Assembly (NCBI RefSeq): GCF_036226365.1
Contig: NZ_CP108462.1
Span: 1,426,001 to 1,490,000 of the forward strand
Source: Streptomyces sp. NBC_01262
GTDB lineage: Bacteria > Actinomycetota > Actinomycetes > Streptomycetales > Streptomycetaceae
DNA: 64,000 bases
Direction: 5' to 3'
Numbering within the stretch: the first letter of the stretch is position 1; every line of letters starts with the position of its first letter. This document shows positions 55,381-64,000 of the stretch, piece by piece. The position numbers and the translations under genes were made by a program. The notes beneath the pieces were generated by a model, which searched no databases, was not told the origin of the DNA, and saw only the letters and a list, made by a program, of their open reading frames with translations.

Positions 55381-56460
55381 ATGACGAAGATCTGGGCCAA
55401 CTCGGGGGACTCCCACGTACTGGAGCCCGACGACCTCTGGCTCTCCAGGCTGCCCAAACGGCTGGCCGAGCGCGCCCCGCGCAGCGAGCGCGGCGAGAAG
55501 TACGAGCTGCTCTACATCGACGGCGAGCGCATGGACCGGCAGCTCAACGACTTCATGGACGCCATGCGCCCGCCCGGCGCCCGCGACCTCGGCCCCCGCC
55601 TGCAGGACCTCGACCAGGAGGGCGTGTGGGGACAGCTGGCCTTCCCCTCCATGGGCTTCTGGCATGTGATGATCACCGACCGCGAGCTGGCCCGCGAGGT
55701 GGTCCGCGCCTGGAACAACTGGGCGTACGACGAGATCCTGCAGAAGAACGACCGCGTCATCACCCCCGCCTGCGTCTCGATGGCCAACGTCGAGGACGCC
55801 GTCGCCGAGCTGGAGCGCGCGGCCGAACTCGGCTTCCAGGCCGTCTTCCTGCCGACCGTCACCCGCCCGGACGAGGAGTACGCCCTCGACCGCTGGGAAC
55901 CGCTGTGGACCGCCGCCGAGCGAGCCGGCATGGTGCTCGGCTTCCACATCGGCACCGGTGGCGACACCGTCGTCTACCGGGGCCCCGGCGGGGCCGTCGT
56001 CAACTACATGGAGACGACCTACCCCGGCATGCGGGTCGTGTCCCACCTCGTCGCGGGCGGCGCTCTGGACCGCCACCCCGACCTGAAGATCCTCATCGCC
56101 GAGGGCGGCGCCGGCTGGGTGCCCGCCATCGGCGACCGCATGGACGAGGGCTACCGGCAGCACGGCATGTTCGTCCGCCCCAAGCTCAGCCGGCTGCCCA
56201 GCGAGATCATCAAGCAGCAGGTGTACGCCTCCTTCCAGCACGACCGCAGCGCCGTGGAGGTCGTCGAGGCCACCGGCTACCGCAACGTCATGTGGGGCGA
56301 CGACTACCCCCACCTGGAGGGCACCTACGGCCACACCCAGGAGACCCTGCGCGGCCTGTTCGCCGACGTCCCGGACGACGTACGCGAGCGCGTCACCCGG
56401 GGCACCTTCAACGAGCTGTTCACCGTGCCGGAGCAGCCCGCGCAGGACGCGGCGGTCTGA
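55381..56460 (+). CDS. Amidohydrolase-2 family protein
   Basis: A 359-residue TIM-barrel metal enzyme (PF04909). NSGDSHVLEP holds the first metal-binding residues, LGFHIGTGGD and VSHLVAGGALDRHPDLKI follow, and MWGDDYPHLEGTYGHT contains the late catalytic Asp and His. Members hydrolyse or decarboxylate ring-cleavage products and related acids. ATG at 55381 has AGGAGG about 8 bp before it. It is followed by a very strong terminator, so is transcribed alone. Confidence 0.9.
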   Translation: MTKIWANSGDSHVLEPDDLWLSRLPKRLAERAPRSERGEKYELLYIDGERMDRQLNDFMDAMRPPGARDLGPRLQDLDQEGVWGQLAFPSMGFWHVMITDRELAREVVRAWNNWAYDEILQKNDRVITPACVSMANVEDAVAELERAAELGFQAVFLPTVTRPDEEYALDRWEPLWTAAERAGMVLGFHIGTGGDTVVYRGPGGAVVNYMETTYPGMRVVSHLVAGGALDRHPDLKILIAEGGAGWVPAIGDRMDEGYRQHGMFVRPKLSRLPSEIIKQQVYASFQHDRSAVEVVEATGYRNVMWGDDYPHLEGTYGHTQETLRGLFADVPDDVRERVTRGTFNELFTVPEQPAQDAAV

Positions 56461-56470
56461 CCGGACAAGC

Positions 56471-56512
56471 GCGGCGGCCCGGCAGCCCCTCACGGGGCTG
56501 CCGGGCCGCCGC
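56471..56512. terminator. Strong terminator between convergent genes
   Basis: A perfect 19-bp GC-rich stem (GCGGCGGCCCGGCAGCCCC and complement) with a TCAC loop, between the amidohydrolase and the small ligase-partner gene. Confidence 0.9.
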
Positions 56513-56531
56513 CCGTTCCGGGTGGTCGCCG

Positions 56532-57239
56532 TCAGGAGAACACCACCCGGGGGTCCGCACTCCCGCACGCGCACGGCCCGTTGAGGACGGTCCCCCGGAT
56601 CCCGAGCGGGGTCTCCGCCAACCCTGTGGCGGCTCGGCCCTCCCCCGCCGCCACGAACAGCTCCCCGTCGCGGGCGCCGACCCGCCACTCGGCGGCGTTG
56701 ACGTGCGCGCCCTGCCGCTCGGGGCACTCGAAGGCGAGGGCGGGCCCGAGGAAGCAGATCGCCGAGGCCGTGACGCCCACGCCGCGCAGCAGGCGTACGG
56801 CGGCGGGCCTGGCCAGCAGGACGGGCGTGTCCCGGAACATCTCCCGCAGGTCGGCCGTGCCGCTGAGCCCTTCGAGGGTCTCGGCCGAGAGGCCGATGAT
56901 CGCGTGCGGCCGCAGCTCGCGGTGGAAGACGGCCGTGCGGCCGTGGTCCCAGCCCATGGCCTCGGCGATCGCGTAGGGCACGGCGAGCGAGCGCAGCGCG
57001 TCGATCACGGGCCGGATCCAGGGGCCCTCGAAGCCGGAGGCCGTCACCAGGGCCTGGTGTCCGGCGGTGAGGCCGTGCCCGCGCAGGCGTTCGGTGACCC
57101 AGGCGGTGTCGCGGGCCAGTTCGGCCCAGGTCAGGTCGGTCTCGACGATGGTGCCGTCGGCGGCCGGGAAGCGTACGAGGTACGCGGTCTGCGGCCGGTC
57201 GAGCCCACGGGCGCGGGCCAGGGTGTCGCTTCGGGTCAT
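56532..57239 (-). CDS. Unrecognised protein coupled to the CoA ligase
   Basis: A 235-residue protein of unknown family. The start (TDLTWAELARDTAWVTERLRGHGLTAGHQALV) looks like the first subdomain of an adenylate-forming enzyme, but no ATP-binding P-loop or C-terminal Lys is present. The C-terminus ends with CACGSADPR, echoing the CGCG cysteine pair of the ligase. ATG at 57239 shares its A with the ligase stop (TGATG), so it is probably made in equal amount and may be a ligase subunit or modulator. Could also be a degenerate ligase. Confidence 0.75.
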   Translation of the reverse strand: MTRSDTLARARGLDRPQTAYLVRFPAADGTIVETDLTWAELARDTAWVTERLRGHGLTAGHQALVTASGFEGPWIRPVIDALRSLAVPYAIAEAMGWDHGRTAVFHRELRPHAIIGLSAETLEGLSGTADLREMFRDTPVLLARPAAVRLLRGVGVTASAICFLGPALAFECPERQGAHVNAAEWRVGARDGELFVAAGEGRAATGLAETPLGIRGTVLNGPCACGSADPRVVFS

Positions 57240-58540
57240 CAGTCCTTCACCACCCGGGGGAACTTGGCGACGCTGCGGACGGTCCGCAGCAGCTCTTCCT
57301 CGGTGCGCAGCTCCAGCACCGGTTCGACGCCGGTCCGTTGCAGGACGGCCTTGTTGAGGCGTCCGGCCAGGTCGGCGGTGTCGGCGGTGACCTCGGGGTC
57401 GTAGCCGACCCGGACCCGCAGCTCGTCCACCTCGCGGGACGCCCGGACGATCTGGAAGATGCCGCCCCGGCTCTCGGGCTGCTCCTCGACCGCCTGCCAG
57501 ATCTCGCGCAGGACGACCGGGCGTCCGCGTACCAGCGTCTCGTCGCCGCGCCGGCCCGCGACCCACATGCGGGCGTGGGTGCGTCCGCAGCCGCAGCGCT
57601 CACGGCTGAGCCGCACCAGGTCCTCGCTGCGGTAGCGGATCAGCGGGGCGGCGAGGTTGTCCAGGTCGGTGGCGACCAGCTCGCCGACCTCGCCCACGGG
57701 GACCTCGCTCAGCACCTCGGGGTCCAGGCACTCGGCGAACACCGTGTCCTCCCACAGGTGGAAGCCGTCGCGCTCACGGCACTCCCAGGCGGTGCCGGTG
57801 TCGGCCGCGCTGGTGTACTCGTGAATCTCCAGGCCCCAGTCCTCGCGGGCCGTGTCGCGCATCCGGCGGCTCAGCGGCTGACCGGCGCAGGAGGCGCCCT
57901 TGAGGGAGGACAGCGCCTCCCTCAGGTCGTGCGTGGCGGCCAGGCGCTCCAGCTCGACCACCTGCGGGTACATCAGCTGCATGTACGCCGGGCGGTAGCG
58001 GCGCAGGGCCTCGACGACCTCGGGCATCCTGCCGAGCCAGCAGTCCACGGTGACCACGACGGCGCCGAGGGCCTGGAAGCCGTAGTCCATGAGGTTGCGG
58101 AAGTTGCCGACCGTGCTCAGCACGCGGTCCCCCGGGCGCAGCCCCAGCTCCCACAGGTCCCGGATCTGCGCGGTGACCAGCGGCGGGGAGTCGCCCCAGA
58201 TCTCGGCGAAGAACTCCGGGTCACCGGTGGTCCCCGAGCTGGAGGACACCGAGGTCAGCCGCTCGGGCGGTACGCAGAGCATGCCGCCGTACGGGTCCTT
58301 GGACCGCGCCCGGTAGTCGCGGATCATGGCCTTGTCGATGAAGGGGATACGGGCCCGGAAGTCCTCCAGCGAGCGGATGTCGCGGGGGTGGACGCCGTGG
58401 GCGTCCCACAGCTCGCGGTAGAAGGGCGAGTTCTCGTACGCGTACGGGACCAGCTCCAGGACGCGCTTCTCCTGGCACTCCCGGATGCGCTCCGGAGGCA
58501 TGGTCTCCACCTCCGGCTCGAAGTACCGATCCGCGGACAT
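57239..58540 (-). CDS. Phenylacetate-CoA ligase-like enzyme
   Basis: A 433-residue adenylate-forming enzyme of the PaaK type. The N-terminus VPYAYENSPFYRELW and the P-loop SSSSGTTGDP are typical, as are YTSAADTG and IRYRSEDLVRLS. Cys residues in CGCGRTHARM resemble the zinc-binding pair of PaaK. It probably activates the acid substrate of this pathway as CoA ester. Divergent from the ETF genes and coupled to a small partner gene. Confidence 0.92.
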   Translation of the reverse strand: MSADRYFEPEVETMPPERIRECQEKRVLELVPYAYENSPFYRELWDAHGVHPRDIRSLEDFRARIPFIDKAMIRDYRARSKDPYGGMLCVPPERLTSVSSSSGTTGDPEFFAEIWGDSPPLVTAQIRDLWELGLRPGDRVLSTVGNFRNLMDYGFQALGAVVVTVDCWLGRMPEVVEALRRYRPAYMQLMYPQVVELERLAATHDLREALSSLKGASCAGQPLSRRMRDTAREDWGLEIHEYTSAADTGTAWECRERDGFHLWEDTVFAECLDPEVLSEVPVGEVGELVATDLDNLAAPLIRYRSEDLVRLSRERCGCGRTHARMWVAGRRGDETLVRGRPVVLREIWQAVEEQPESRGGIFQIVRASREVDELRVRVGYDPEVTADTADLAGRLNKAVLQRTGVEPVLELRTEEELLRTVRSVAKFPRVVKD

Positions 58541-58603
58541 GGCCCCTCCTCAGCGCCGGCTGCCTGTTTCCCCAGATACTCGATCCATACAGAGCAATGA
58601 GTC

Positions 58604-58632
58604 AACGGATTCTCCCAAAAAAGATGAATCCG
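58604..58632. promoter_or_regulatory. Inverted repeat in ligase/ETF divergent promoter
   Basis: CGGATTC (58606-58612) and GAATCCG (58626-58632) form a dyad around an A-rich centre (CCCAAAAAAGAT). The left arm belongs to AACGGATTC, the same nonamer as at 55335-55343. The gap is AT-rich for this genome. Candidate regulator site for ligase and ETF. Confidence 0.5.
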
Positions 58633-58684
58633 CTATACAGTTAACTTCTTCCACTGATTATGAGCGAAGACTACGGAGGCCGCC

Positions 58685-59470
58685 GTGAAGATCGTCGTCT
58701 GCGTGAAACACGTCCCCGACGCCACCGCCGAGCGCGGGTTCGAGCCGGACGGCACCACCGACCGCGAGTCGGTCGACTCGCTGCTGTCCGAACTGGACGA
58801 GTACGCGATCGAGCAGGCCCTGCGGATCGTCGAATCCGGGGTCGACGCCGAGATCACCTATCTGACCGTCGGCCCCGACGAAGCCAAGAGCGCCCTGCGC
58901 AAGGCCCTGGCGATGGGCGGTGACCGGGCGGTCCACGTCAGCGACGAGGGTATCGCCGGCACCGACGCGCTGGGCACCTCCCTGATCCTGGCCAGGGCCG
59001 TCGAGCGGCTGGGCTTCGACCTGGTCCTCACCGGCATGGCCGCCACCGACTCCACGATGGGCGTGGTCCCGGCGATGCTCGCGGAGCGCCTGGACGTGCC
59101 CGGCGTCACCTACCTGGACGAGGTCGAGGTCGAGGCCGCGACAGGGGTGCTCACCGGCCGCCGCGAGGCCGAGTCCGCGACCGAGCTGATCAGCGCCGCC
59201 ATCCCCGCGGTGGTCTCGGTCACCGACCGCACCGGCGAGGCCCGTTACCCCTCCTTCAAGGGGATCATGTCGGCCAAGAAGAAGCCCCTGGACACCCTCG
59301 GTCTGGCCGATCTCGGCATCGACCCCGCACAGGTCGGGCTCGCCGCCGCCCGGTCGGCCGTCGACAGCGCCGCCAGGCGGCCCCCGCGCGTCAAGGGCGA
59401 GGTCGTGCCGGACGAGGGCGACGGCGGTGTGGTCCTGGCCGCGTTCCTGGCCTCGCGCAAGTTCATCTGA
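58685..59470 (+). CDS. etfB: Electron transfer flavoprotein beta subunit
   Basis: A 261-residue EtfB/FixA protein. VVCVKHVPDA at the start, the AMP site TDSTMGVVPAMLAERL, and the recognition loop near IMSAKKKPLDTL are typical. GTG at 58685 has GGAGG upstream. With EtfA it collects electrons from acyl-CoA dehydrogenases. A dedicated copy beside five acyl-CoA dehydrogenase genes points to use by this pathway. Confidence 0.95.
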   Translation: MKIVVCVKHVPDATAERGFEPDGTTDRESVDSLLSELDEYAIEQALRIVESGVDAEITYLTVGPDEAKSALRKALAMGGDRAVHVSDEGIAGTDALGTSLILARAVERLGFDLVLTGMAATDSTMGVVPAMLAERLDVPGVTYLDEVEVEAATGVLTGRREAESATELISAAIPAVVSVTDRTGEARYPSFKGIMSAKKKPLDTLGLADLGIDPAQVGLAAARSAVDSAARRPPRVKGEVVPDEGDGGVVLAAFLASRKFI

Positions 59471-59518
59471 CAAGGCCCCAGACCTCAAGGCCCCAAGACC
59501 CGAAGGAGACAGACCGCC

Positions 59519-60481
59519 ATGGCCGAAGTCCTCGTCCTCGTCGACCACATCGACGGTGCCGTGCGCAAGCCGACCCTCGAACTGCTGACCCTCGCCCGCC
59601 GCCTCGGCGAACCCTCCGCCGTCTTCCTGGGCCGGGGCGCCGACACCGCGACCGCGATCCTGGGCGAGTTCGGCGCCCGCAAGGTCTACGTCGTGGACGC
59701 CCCCGAGATCGACGCCTACCTCGTCGTCCCGGCGGTCGACGCGATGACGCGAATAGCGCGGGCCGTCGAACCGGCCGCGATCCTGGTCCCGTCCTCCCGC
59801 GACGGCAAGGAGATCGCCGCCCGCCTGGCGGTCCGCCTGGACTCCGGGCTGATCACCGACGCGGTCGACGTACACCAGGGCGAGAGCGGCCCGGTCACCG
59901 AGCAGTCGGCGTTCGCCGCGACCTACCTGGTGAACGCCCATGTCACCGAGGGCGCCGCGATCATCACCGTCAAGCCCAACGCCACCACGCCAGAGCCCGC
60001 ACCGGCCGCCCCCGAGGTGGAGCACGTCACGGTGGAGTTCTCGGCGGCGGCGACCGGCGTCACCGTGCTCTCGCGCACCCCCCGGGAGAAGTCCGACCGG
60101 CCGGGTCTCACCGAGGCCGACATCGTCGTCTCCGGCGGCCGGGGCGTGAACGGCGCCGAGAACTTCGCCCTCATCGAGCGCGTCGCCGACGCCCTCGGCG
60201 CCGCCGTCGGCGCCTCCCGCGCCGCCGTGGACTCCGGCTGGTACCCGCACTCCCACCAGGTCGGCCAGACCGGCACCCAGGTCTCCCCGCAGCTCTATCT
60301 CGCCGCCGGCATCTCGGGCGCCATCCAGCACCGCGCGGGCATGCAGACCTCCCGCACCATCGTCGCCGTCAACAAGGACGAAGACGCCCCGATCTTCGAC
60401 CTGGTCGACCACGGCGTGGTCGGCGACCTGTTCAAGGTCCTGCCGCAGCTCGCCGACGAGATCGCCCGGCGGAAGGGCTGA
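59519..60481 (+). CDS. etfA: Electron transfer flavoprotein alpha subunit
   Basis: A 320-residue EtfA/FixB protein. The FAD signature region is clear: [56 protein letters not shown] and [20 protein letters not shown]. It starts 48 bp after EtfB with AAGGAGA upstream and ends 8 bp before an acyl-CoA dehydrogenase gene. Confidence 0.95.
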   Translation: MAEVLVLVDHIDGAVRKPTLELLTLARRLGEPSAVFLGRGADTATAILGEFGARKVYVVDAPEIDAYLVVPAVDAMTRIARAVEPAAILVPSSRDGKEIAARLAVRLDSGLITDAVDVHQGESGPVTEQSAFAATYLVNAHVTEGAAIITVKPNATTPEPAPAAPEVEHVTVEFSAAATGVTVLSRTPREKSDRPGLTEADIVVSGGRGVNGAENFALIERVADALGAAVGASRAAVDSGWYPHSHQVGQTGTQVSPQLYLAAGISGAIQHRAGMQTSRTIVAVNKDEDAPIFDLVDHGVVGDLFKVLPQLADEIARRKG

Positions 60482-60489
60482 GCCGGGAC

Positions 60490-61605
60490 ATGGACTTCGC
60501 CTTCGACCCCGAGCAGGAGGAACTGCGCCGCACGGTGCGGGCGTTCCTCGACGACACCTCCCCCGAGCCCGAGACGCGGCGGCTGATGGAGACCGAGGCC
60601 GGGTACGAGCCCGCGCTGTGGCGGCGCATGGGCTCGGAACTGGGCCTGCAAGGGCTGGCCGTCCCCGAGGAGTACGGCGGGGCCGGCTGCGGGCCCGTCG
60701 AAACCGGCCTGGTGCTGGAGGAGATGGGCCGCGCCCTGCTCTGCGCCCCCTACTTCGCCTCCGCCGTCCTGGCCACCACCGCCCTGGTCCGCTCGGCCGA
60801 CGAGGACGCCCGCAAGCGCCTCCTCCCCGGCCTCGCCGCCGGCGAACTCGTCGGCACCCTCGCCCTCACCGAGGACTCCGCCCGCTGGGACCCGGAAGGC
60901 GTCGCCCTCACCGCCCGCCGCCACGGCGACCGCTGGCTCCTGTCCGGCCACAAGACCTTCGTCCTGGACGGCGCCACCGCCGACTTCGTCCTCACCGTGG
61001 CCCGTACGCCCGAGGGCATCGCCGTCTTCCTCGTGGACGGCGACGCCCCCGGCCTCACCCGTACCCCCCAGCCCACCCTCGACCCGACCCGCCGCCAGGC
61101 CCGCCTGGAGTACCGGGACGTCCCGGCGGAGCCGTTGCGTACGGCCGGGGACGGCTGGGCCCTCGTGTCGGAGGTACTGGACCGGGCCGCCGCCGCGCTG
61201 GCCGCCGAGCAGGTCGGCGTCGCCGCACGCGCGCTCGACATGGCCGTGGAGTACGCCAAGGTGCGCCGGCAGTTCGGGCGGCCCATCGGCTCCTTCCAGG
61301 CGATCAAGCACCTGCTGGCCGATGTCCTGATGGAGGTCGAGTCCGCCCGCGCGGCGGCGTACTTCGCCCTGCTCGCCGCCGACACGGAGGACCCGGACCT
61401 GCCGGCGGTGGCCAGCCTCGCCAAGGCCTTCTGCTCCGACGCGTGCCTGACCGCCGCCTCCCAGAACATCCAGGTCCACGGCGGCATCGGCTTCACCTGG
61501 GAGCACCCCGCCCACCTCTACCTCAAGCGGGCGAAGACCTCCCAGCTGCTGCTGGGCGATCCCGCGTACCACCGGGAGCTGCTCGCCCGGCGGATCGGGG
61601 TGTGA
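60490..61605 (+). CDS. Acyl-CoA dehydrogenase-like subunit lacking the usual catalytic Glu, paralogue of 51248-52360
   Basis: A 371-residue acyl-CoA dehydrogenase-fold protein. It shares [42 protein letters not shown] and [20 protein letters not shown] with the protein at 51248. The C-terminal motif [15 protein letters not shown] again lacks the catalytic Glu. A partner could be the dehydrogenase at 62285 or that at 52357. It is in one operon with the ETF genes. Confidence 0.9.
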   Translation: MDFAFDPEQEELRRTVRAFLDDTSPEPETRRLMETEAGYEPALWRRMGSELGLQGLAVPEEYGGAGCGPVETGLVLEEMGRALLCAPYFASAVLATTALVRSADEDARKRLLPGLAAGELVGTLALTEDSARWDPEGVALTARRHGDRWLLSGHKTFVLDGATADFVLTVARTPEGIAVFLVDGDAPGLTRTPQPTLDPTRRQARLEYRDVPAEPLRTAGDGWALVSEVLDRAAAALAAEQVGVAARALDMAVEYAKVRRQFGRPIGSFQAIKHLLADVLMEVESARAAAYFALLAADTEDPDLPAVASLAKAFCSDACLTAASQNIQVHGGIGFTWEHPAHLYLKRAKTSQLLLGDPAYHRELLARRIGV

Positions 61606-61626
61606 GGAAAGACCAGTGACGGTAGG

Positions 61627-62262
61627 TCAGATCGCGTTGACGGCAGCCGGAGCCCGTTCCACCCGGCTCAGCGCCCGCAGCAACGCGGCCTGGCCGTGCC
61701 GCCGCCCCGCGAGGCGGGCCAGGAGCACGAGCACGGGGTCGAACGCGGAGTCCGCAAGCTCCGGCGTGGCGAGCCCCACACTGACGGCGAGGTCGTCCAT
61801 GTGCACGGCGAGCTCCAGAAGCCGTGTGATCAGAAAGTCGTCCAGCCTCAGCGCCCAGCCCGTCTGCGGCATGAAAACCACCCGGTCGCCGCCGATTCCG
61901 GCCAGCTTCCTCCCCTGCTCGGCCAGCGCGTCTCCGGCCCGCTCCCCCAGCGCCCGCGCCCCCTCGGACGCGATGCCCTCGCCCTTCGCCCGGATACCGG
62001 CGTTGACCTCCCCGTCGAGTGGCGCGCCGATCCACACGGCGCGCGCGTAGTGCTCCAGCAGCGCGATGGGCTCCTCCCCGGACTCGGGCCCGTCCAGCGC
62101 CGCACCGACGCTGAAGATCTGATAGGCCAGATGACCGGCCAGCCCGCCGACCGTCATCTCCGCCAGCGCGCTCGGCCGCTCCCAGGCCACGGCGATCTCC
62201 GGCCGCCGCAGCAGCTCCACCGCCTGGCCTGCGGCGCCGAGATACCCGTCCTTGACACTCAC
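61627..62262 (-). CDS. Maleylpyruvate-isomerase-like (MDMPI/DinB superfamily) protein
   Basis: A 211-residue protein with the mycothiol-dependent isomerase N-terminal fold: SALAEMTVGGLAGHLAYQIFSV near residue 32 with the first His, then LLELAVHMDDLAVSVGL with His and Asp. These are the usual metal-binding positions. Members use mycothiol as cofactor; the substrate is unknown. GTG at 62262. Convergent with the dehydrogenase-like gene, 21 bp apart. Confidence 0.85.
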   Translation of the reverse strand: MSVKDGYLGAAGQAVELLRRPEIAVAWERPSALAEMTVGGLAGHLAYQIFSVGAALDGPESGEEPIALLEHYARAVWIGAPLDGEVNAGIRAKGEGIASEGARALGERAGDALAEQGRKLAGIGGDRVVFMPQTGWALRLDDFLITRLLELAVHMDDLAVSVGLATPELADSAFDPVLVLLARLAGRRHGQAALLRALSRVERAPAAVNAI

Positions 62263-62284
62263 GAGATCAACACTACGGGCCCCA

Positions 62285-63436
62285 TCAGTACGTTCGCAGC
62301 CCCATGCTCCGGGCGATGCCGTTGCGCTGGATCTGGCTGGTCCCTCCCGAGATCGTGGCCACGATCGACTCCCGGTACCGGAAGCTCATCACGCTCTCCG
62401 TGGAGAAGCCGTGTCCCGCGCAGACCTGCATGCCGAGCCGCGCGGCGGCGACGTACGTCTCCGAACCCTTGAGCTTGGCCATCGATCCCTCGCGGGTGCA
62501 GGGCAGGCCCTGCGCCAGCAGCCACGCCGCGCGGTAGGCGAGGAGGCGCGCGGAGTCGATCTCGGTCTGGAGGTCGGCCATGGCGTGGGCGAGGGCCTGG
62601 AAGTTGCCGATGGGGCGGCCGAAGGCGTGCCGGGTGCGGGCGTAGTCCAGCATCTCGTCGAGGGTGGCCTGGGCGGCGCCGAGGTAACCACCGCTGATGA
62701 TCACCTTCTCCAGCTCGATGTTGGAGAGCATGACCTTCCAGCCCTCGTCCTGCGGGCCGACCAGGTTCTCCCGGGGCACCACCACATCGTTGAGGAACAC
62801 CTCGTTGGTGCCCAGGATGTGCCGGGCCAGCGTCGGGGTGCGGCGCACCTCGACGCCCTCGCTCGACGGGTCGACGAGCAACAGACTGATGCCGCCGTGC
62901 TTGGGCTCGCGGGGCCCGGTGCGCACGTAGGTGGCGATGGTGGTGTCCGGCAGGCCCGCGCCGGTGCACCAGGCCTTCTGGCCGCGTACGACGAAGTGGT
63001 CGCCGCGGTCCTCGGCGGAGGTGCGCAGGGCGGCGGCGTCGGAGCCGCTGTCGGGTTCGCTGAGGCCGACGGCGAGGCGGTGACGGCCCGTCATGACGGC
63101 GTCGCGGATGAAGGCGCGCTGAGCCTCGCTGCCCCAGCGGAAGACCGTGATGCCGGGGATGAGCACGCCGATGTAGCACATGGCCACGTCGAAGCTGGCC
63201 CGGCCCAGCTCCTCGGCGATGAGGATCAGCTCCAGCGGCCCGCCGCCGTCGCCGCCCTCCTCCTCGGCGAACGGCAGGGAGAACCACCCCAGATCCGCCA
63301 TCCCCTTGAACAGCTCGTGCGGGACGGCGGACTGCTCGTCCCACTCCTTGGCTCGCTCGGGCGGGCAGACGTCCGCGACGAACTCGCGTGCGGTCGTGCG
63401 CAGCATCTCCTGCTCGTCCGTCAGACCGAAGTCCAC
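62285..63436 (-). CDS. Acyl-CoA dehydrogenase
   Basis: A 383-residue acyl-CoA dehydrogenase. VGLSEPDSGSDAA, GQKAWCTGA and ARTRHAFGRPIGNFQALAH are typical; the C-terminal RESIVATISGGTSQIQRNGIARSMGL helix has GGTSQ where YEGT is common. GTG at 63436 is preferred over ATG 63472 because GGAGGA sits 6 bp before it. Divergent from the F420-type oxidoreductase. Confidence 0.92.
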   Translation of the reverse strand: MDFGLTDEQEMLRTTAREFVADVCPPERAKEWDEQSAVPHELFKGMADLGWFSLPFAEEEGGDGGGPLELILIAEELGRASFDVAMCYIGVLIPGITVFRWGSEAQRAFIRDAVMTGRHRLAVGLSEPDSGSDAAALRTSAEDRGDHFVVRGQKAWCTGAGLPDTTIATYVRTGPREPKHGGISLLLVDPSSEGVEVRRTPTLARHILGTNEVFLNDVVVPRENLVGPQDEGWKVMLSNIELEKVIISGGYLGAAQATLDEMLDYARTRHAFGRPIGNFQALAHAMADLQTEIDSARLLAYRAAWLLAQGLPCTREGSMAKLKGSETYVAAARLGMQVCAGHGFSTESVMSFRYRESIVATISGGTSQIQRNGIARSMGLRTY

Positions 63437-63530
63437 GTCGGCTCCTCCCTGAGTTAAGAGTGAGACTGTCATTGCAATTATATACCTTATTATTCTACGT
63501 TGGACGACAACAGAAGCGTGGAGGATCCGT
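63437..63530. promoter_or_regulatory. AT-rich divergent promoter region
   Basis: A 94-bp gap with a strikingly AT-rich core (about 63470-63497, including CAATTATATACC and TTATTATTC) between the dehydrogenase and the oxidoreductase. GGAGG at 63520 serves the plus-strand gene. No clean palindrome. Confidence 0.4.
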
Positions 63531-64000
63531 ATGAAGGTCGACGGCAAGATCAGCAAGTGGAGCACCACCGAGCTCATCGAGGAGGCCCGGCGGCACGAGA
63601 AGGCCGGCTACGACGGCCTGTGGGCCTCCGAATCCAGCCATGACCCGTTTCTCCCGCTCCTCCTCGCCGCCGAGCACACCGAACGCCTGGAAGTCGGCAC
63701 CGCCATAGCCGTCGCCTTCGCCCGCTCCCCCATGCAACTCGCCTACACCGCCCACGATCTCCAGACCTACTCCGGCGGCCGCTTCACCCTCGGCCTCGGC
63801 AGCCAGATCAAGCCGCACATCGAGCGCCGGTTCTCCATGCCCTGGAGCCATCCGGCCCCGCGCATGCGGGAGTTCATCAGCGCCATGCACGCGACCTGGG
63901 CCGCCTGGAACGACGGCGCCGAGCTCGACTTCCGCGGCGACTTCTACACCCACACCCTCATGCCCCCCTTCTTCTCGCCCCCGCCCGTCCCCCAGGGCCC
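63531..64000 (+). CDS. LLM-class (luciferase-like) F420-dependent oxidoreductase, N-terminal part
   Basis: The first 156 codons are visible and the frame is open to the right edge. KAGYDGLWASESSHDPFLPLLLAAEHT, VGTAIAVAFARSP and GGRFTLGLGSQIKPHIERRF are the core motifs of luciferase-like F420 oxidoreductases. ATG at 63531 follows GGAGG by 6 bp. Such enzymes oxidise or reduce C-C or C-O bonds in catabolic clusters. Confidence 0.9.
   Translation, partial: MKVDGKISKWSTTELIEEARRHEKAGYDGLWASESSHDPFLPLLLAAEHTERLEVGTAIAVAFARSPMQLAYTAHDLQTYSGGRFTLGLGSQIKPHIERRFSMPWSHPAPRMREFISAMHATWAAWNDGAELDFRGDFYTHTLMPPFFSPPPVPQG

Overview
The window is high-GC actinomycete DNA, almost certainly Streptomyces. The signs are extreme GC bias at third codon positions, frequent GTG starts, many 1-4 bp start/stop overlaps, rare TTA leucine codons, and typical families (AraC, LacI, ECF sigma, PepSY, YcnI, DHA2 MFS, F420-type oxidoreductase). 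No tRNA, rRNA, CRISPR array or transposase gene was found.

Region A (1-14920) is the most interesting part. After the N-terminal fragment of an AraC-type regulator, thirteen genes on the minus strand are packed with no gap over 60 bp. In transcription order they are: ECF sigma factor, aspartyl/asparaginyl beta-hydroxylase, DHA2 MFS exporter, KAS III, ACP, ScoE-type Fe(II)/2-oxoglutarate isonitrile synthase, FcoT/ScoD-type thioesterase, acyl-AMP ligase, second ACP, a C-A-T-R NRPS, and a FecBCD-type uptake system. The core five genes match the isonitrile lipopeptide (INLP) family (sco in Streptomyces coeruleorubidus, Rv0097-Rv0101 in Mycobacterium tuberculosis). The sigma factor, KAS III/ACP pair, hydroxylase, exporter and importer around that core suggest a secreted, re-imported isonitrile metallophore, probably for copper. 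Four TTA codons in three genes (ACP, MFS, substrate-binding protein) suggest bldA (developmental) control.

Region B (15136-18890) looks like a copper-handling island: two related Met/His-rich small membrane proteins, a PepSY-TM protein with a Met-rich loop, and a YcnI (DUF1775) protein whose predicted mature N-terminus is histidine. Its position beside region A supports a metal link.

Region C (18986-22466) is a coupled trio: response-regulator/thioredoxin-reductase-like fusion, cyclic-nucleotide-domain histidine kinase, and UBP-type zinc-finger protein.

Region D (22482-32965) is a sugar locus: GH3 beta-glucosidase, two permeases and a lipoprotein binding protein, two closely related LacI repressors, and a secreted beta-propeller hydrolase with ricin-type lectin domains. 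Three CGAAAS-N-STTTCG operators tie it together. A 168-bp MITE sits in the leader of the binding-protein gene.

Region E (32997-64000) is mainly a catabolic cluster for a CoA-activated substrate, of the kind used for steroid or branched side-chain beta-oxidation. It has a ferredoxin-NADP reductase, several SDRs, three crotonases, thiolase/DUF35 pairs, five acyl-CoA dehydrogenases (some lacking the usual catalytic Glu), an amidohydrolase, a phenylacetate-CoA-ligase-like enzyme with a small partner protein, and a dedicated ETF pair. A GNAT/degenerate acyl-CoA synthetase fusion (SlPatA-like) may regulate it. Unrelated inserts are a secreted NLP-type protein, a secreted RTX-repeat protein and a small anchored protein. 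AT-rich dyads and a shared AACGGATTC-like motif occur in several of the divergent promoter regions.
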